From Dendrolimus kikuchii (Eukaryota; Arthropoda; Insecta; Lepidoptera; Lasiocampidae): DNA of 64,000 bases. The notes beneath the pieces are model-generated. The model saw nothing but the letters and a program-made list of their open reading frames with translations, had not been told where the DNA came from and made no database searches. Positions 63,625 through 64,000 of this stretch are shown in pieces. Made by a program: the position numbers and the translations under genes. Location of the stretch: contig CM034410.1 of NCBI GenBank assembly GCA_019925095.2, positions 15,978,436 to 16,042,435 of the forward strand, given 5' to 3'. How positions within the stretch are numbered: the stretch's first letter is position 1; each line of letters opens with the position of its first letter.

Positions 63625-63849
63625 AGATTATATACTACCCGCACATATATCTTAATATATATGTAGATATAAAGACTTTAATAGAAGCAAGAAAAATGTA
63701 ATAGTTTTAAGTTTGATGAAAAAAAGAAATAAATAAAATAAAGGATTACCCCCCCCCCCCCCCAACATAATCTCCATTGTACCCTATAATCGAGGAGAAG
63801 GCGAATACAAAAATAATAATAATATATATGTGCGGGTAGTATATAATCT
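63625..63849. mobile_element. MITE with perfect 26-bp TIRs and a poly(C) run
   Basis: AGATTATATACTACCCGCAC... at 63625 is exactly inverted at 63824-63849. Internal run of about 16 C at 63749-63764. 225 bp, non-coding. Confidence 0.85.
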
Positions 63850-63945
63850 ATCAGACGGGCAAATACCCTACCACCTGGCTGTGGATTGTTTTCTCGCCTC
63901 TCACGTCAGGCCGCCCCAACGCAGGAAATTGTATTCTTTCTCAGT
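63850..63945 (-). mobile_element. SINE-A fragment
   Basis: CAGACGGGCAAATACCC to GAAATTGTATTCTTTCTC; the 3' part is missing, cut at the MITE. Confidence 0.8.
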
Positions 63946-64000
63946 ATTTCAGAATCTATTATTATTATCTTAAAATTCTCTTGAAAACTTATCAAACTGC

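Noticed and set aside
63749..63764. Assembly artefact (poly-C run)
   Set aside because: It may be a length error, but it lies inside a MITE with perfect ends, so the locus itself looks real; the exact C count is uncertain.

Overview
The window looks like AT-rich nuclear DNA of an insect, most probably a moth or butterfly (Lepidoptera). The evidence is intron-bearing host genes plus repeat families of the kind crowded into lepidopteran genomes: Helitron ends of the CTAG type, RTE-like LINE tails, and tRNA-derived and other SINEs. The species cannot be named from sequence alone. No bacterial operon, rRNA, functional tRNA or CRISPR array is present.

Only two host genes are supported, both on the + strand. 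(1) At 1531-2741 are the last two coding exons of a class A neuropeptide receptor of the orexin/allatotropin type: TM7 with its NPxxY motif, then the cytoplasmic tail. The rest of that gene lies upstream of the window. (2) At 41845-48694 is a complete four-exon trypsin-fold gene of 297 codons. It is a serine protease homologue, not an enzyme: the triad His is Asp77 and the nucleophile Ser is Val231, only the triad Asp (Asp124) is kept, and the Cys42-Cys58 disulfide and the activation site are also lost.

Almost everything else is mobile DNA, much of it nested. Working names used here: SINE-A (about 310 bp, poly(A) tail, about 27 copies or pieces); LINE-B (RTE-like 3' ends with a (TATG)n tail, 13 copies, most with clear 8-13 bp target-site duplications); SINE-C (tRNA-derived, (ATT)n tail); Helitron-E (A|TC...CTAG|T ends); LINE-J, K, P, Q and R (3' ends of five other non-LTR elements); SINE-L (459 bp, new, two copies); four solo LTRs of one family plus a gypsy-type integrase scrap; a two-ORF PIF/Harbinger relic; a mariner-like relic; and inverted-repeat elements (families F, G, H, O, S, T, U and V, and two hAT-like MITEs).

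Layout: 0-3 kb receptor 3' end with SINE and Helitron insertions; 3-9 kb fold-back element, LINE-B, Harbinger relic, LINE tail; 9-15.1 kb nested fold-back and terminal-inverted-repeat elements; 15-22.5 kb SINEs, mariner relic, nested fold-back/SINE; 22.5-26 kb mostly unassigned, with a hAT MITE and a tandem duplication; 26-41 kb dense LINE-B, SINE-A and LINE-J; 41-48.7 kb the protease homologue, with a SINE-derived tandem array just upstream, a 180-bp array in intron 2 and a solo LTR in intron 3; 49-59.5 kb GC-rich LINE tails, LTRs and a triple nest; 60.2-61.5 kb a Helitron whose inside has become a 118-bp minisatellite; 61.7-64 kb LINE-R with SINE-L inside it, LINE-K and a small MITE. Tandem amplification has acted on at least three transposon classes (SINE, Helitron, hAT-like), and in both host genes an antisense SINE-A places a splice-acceptor-like sequence in an intron.
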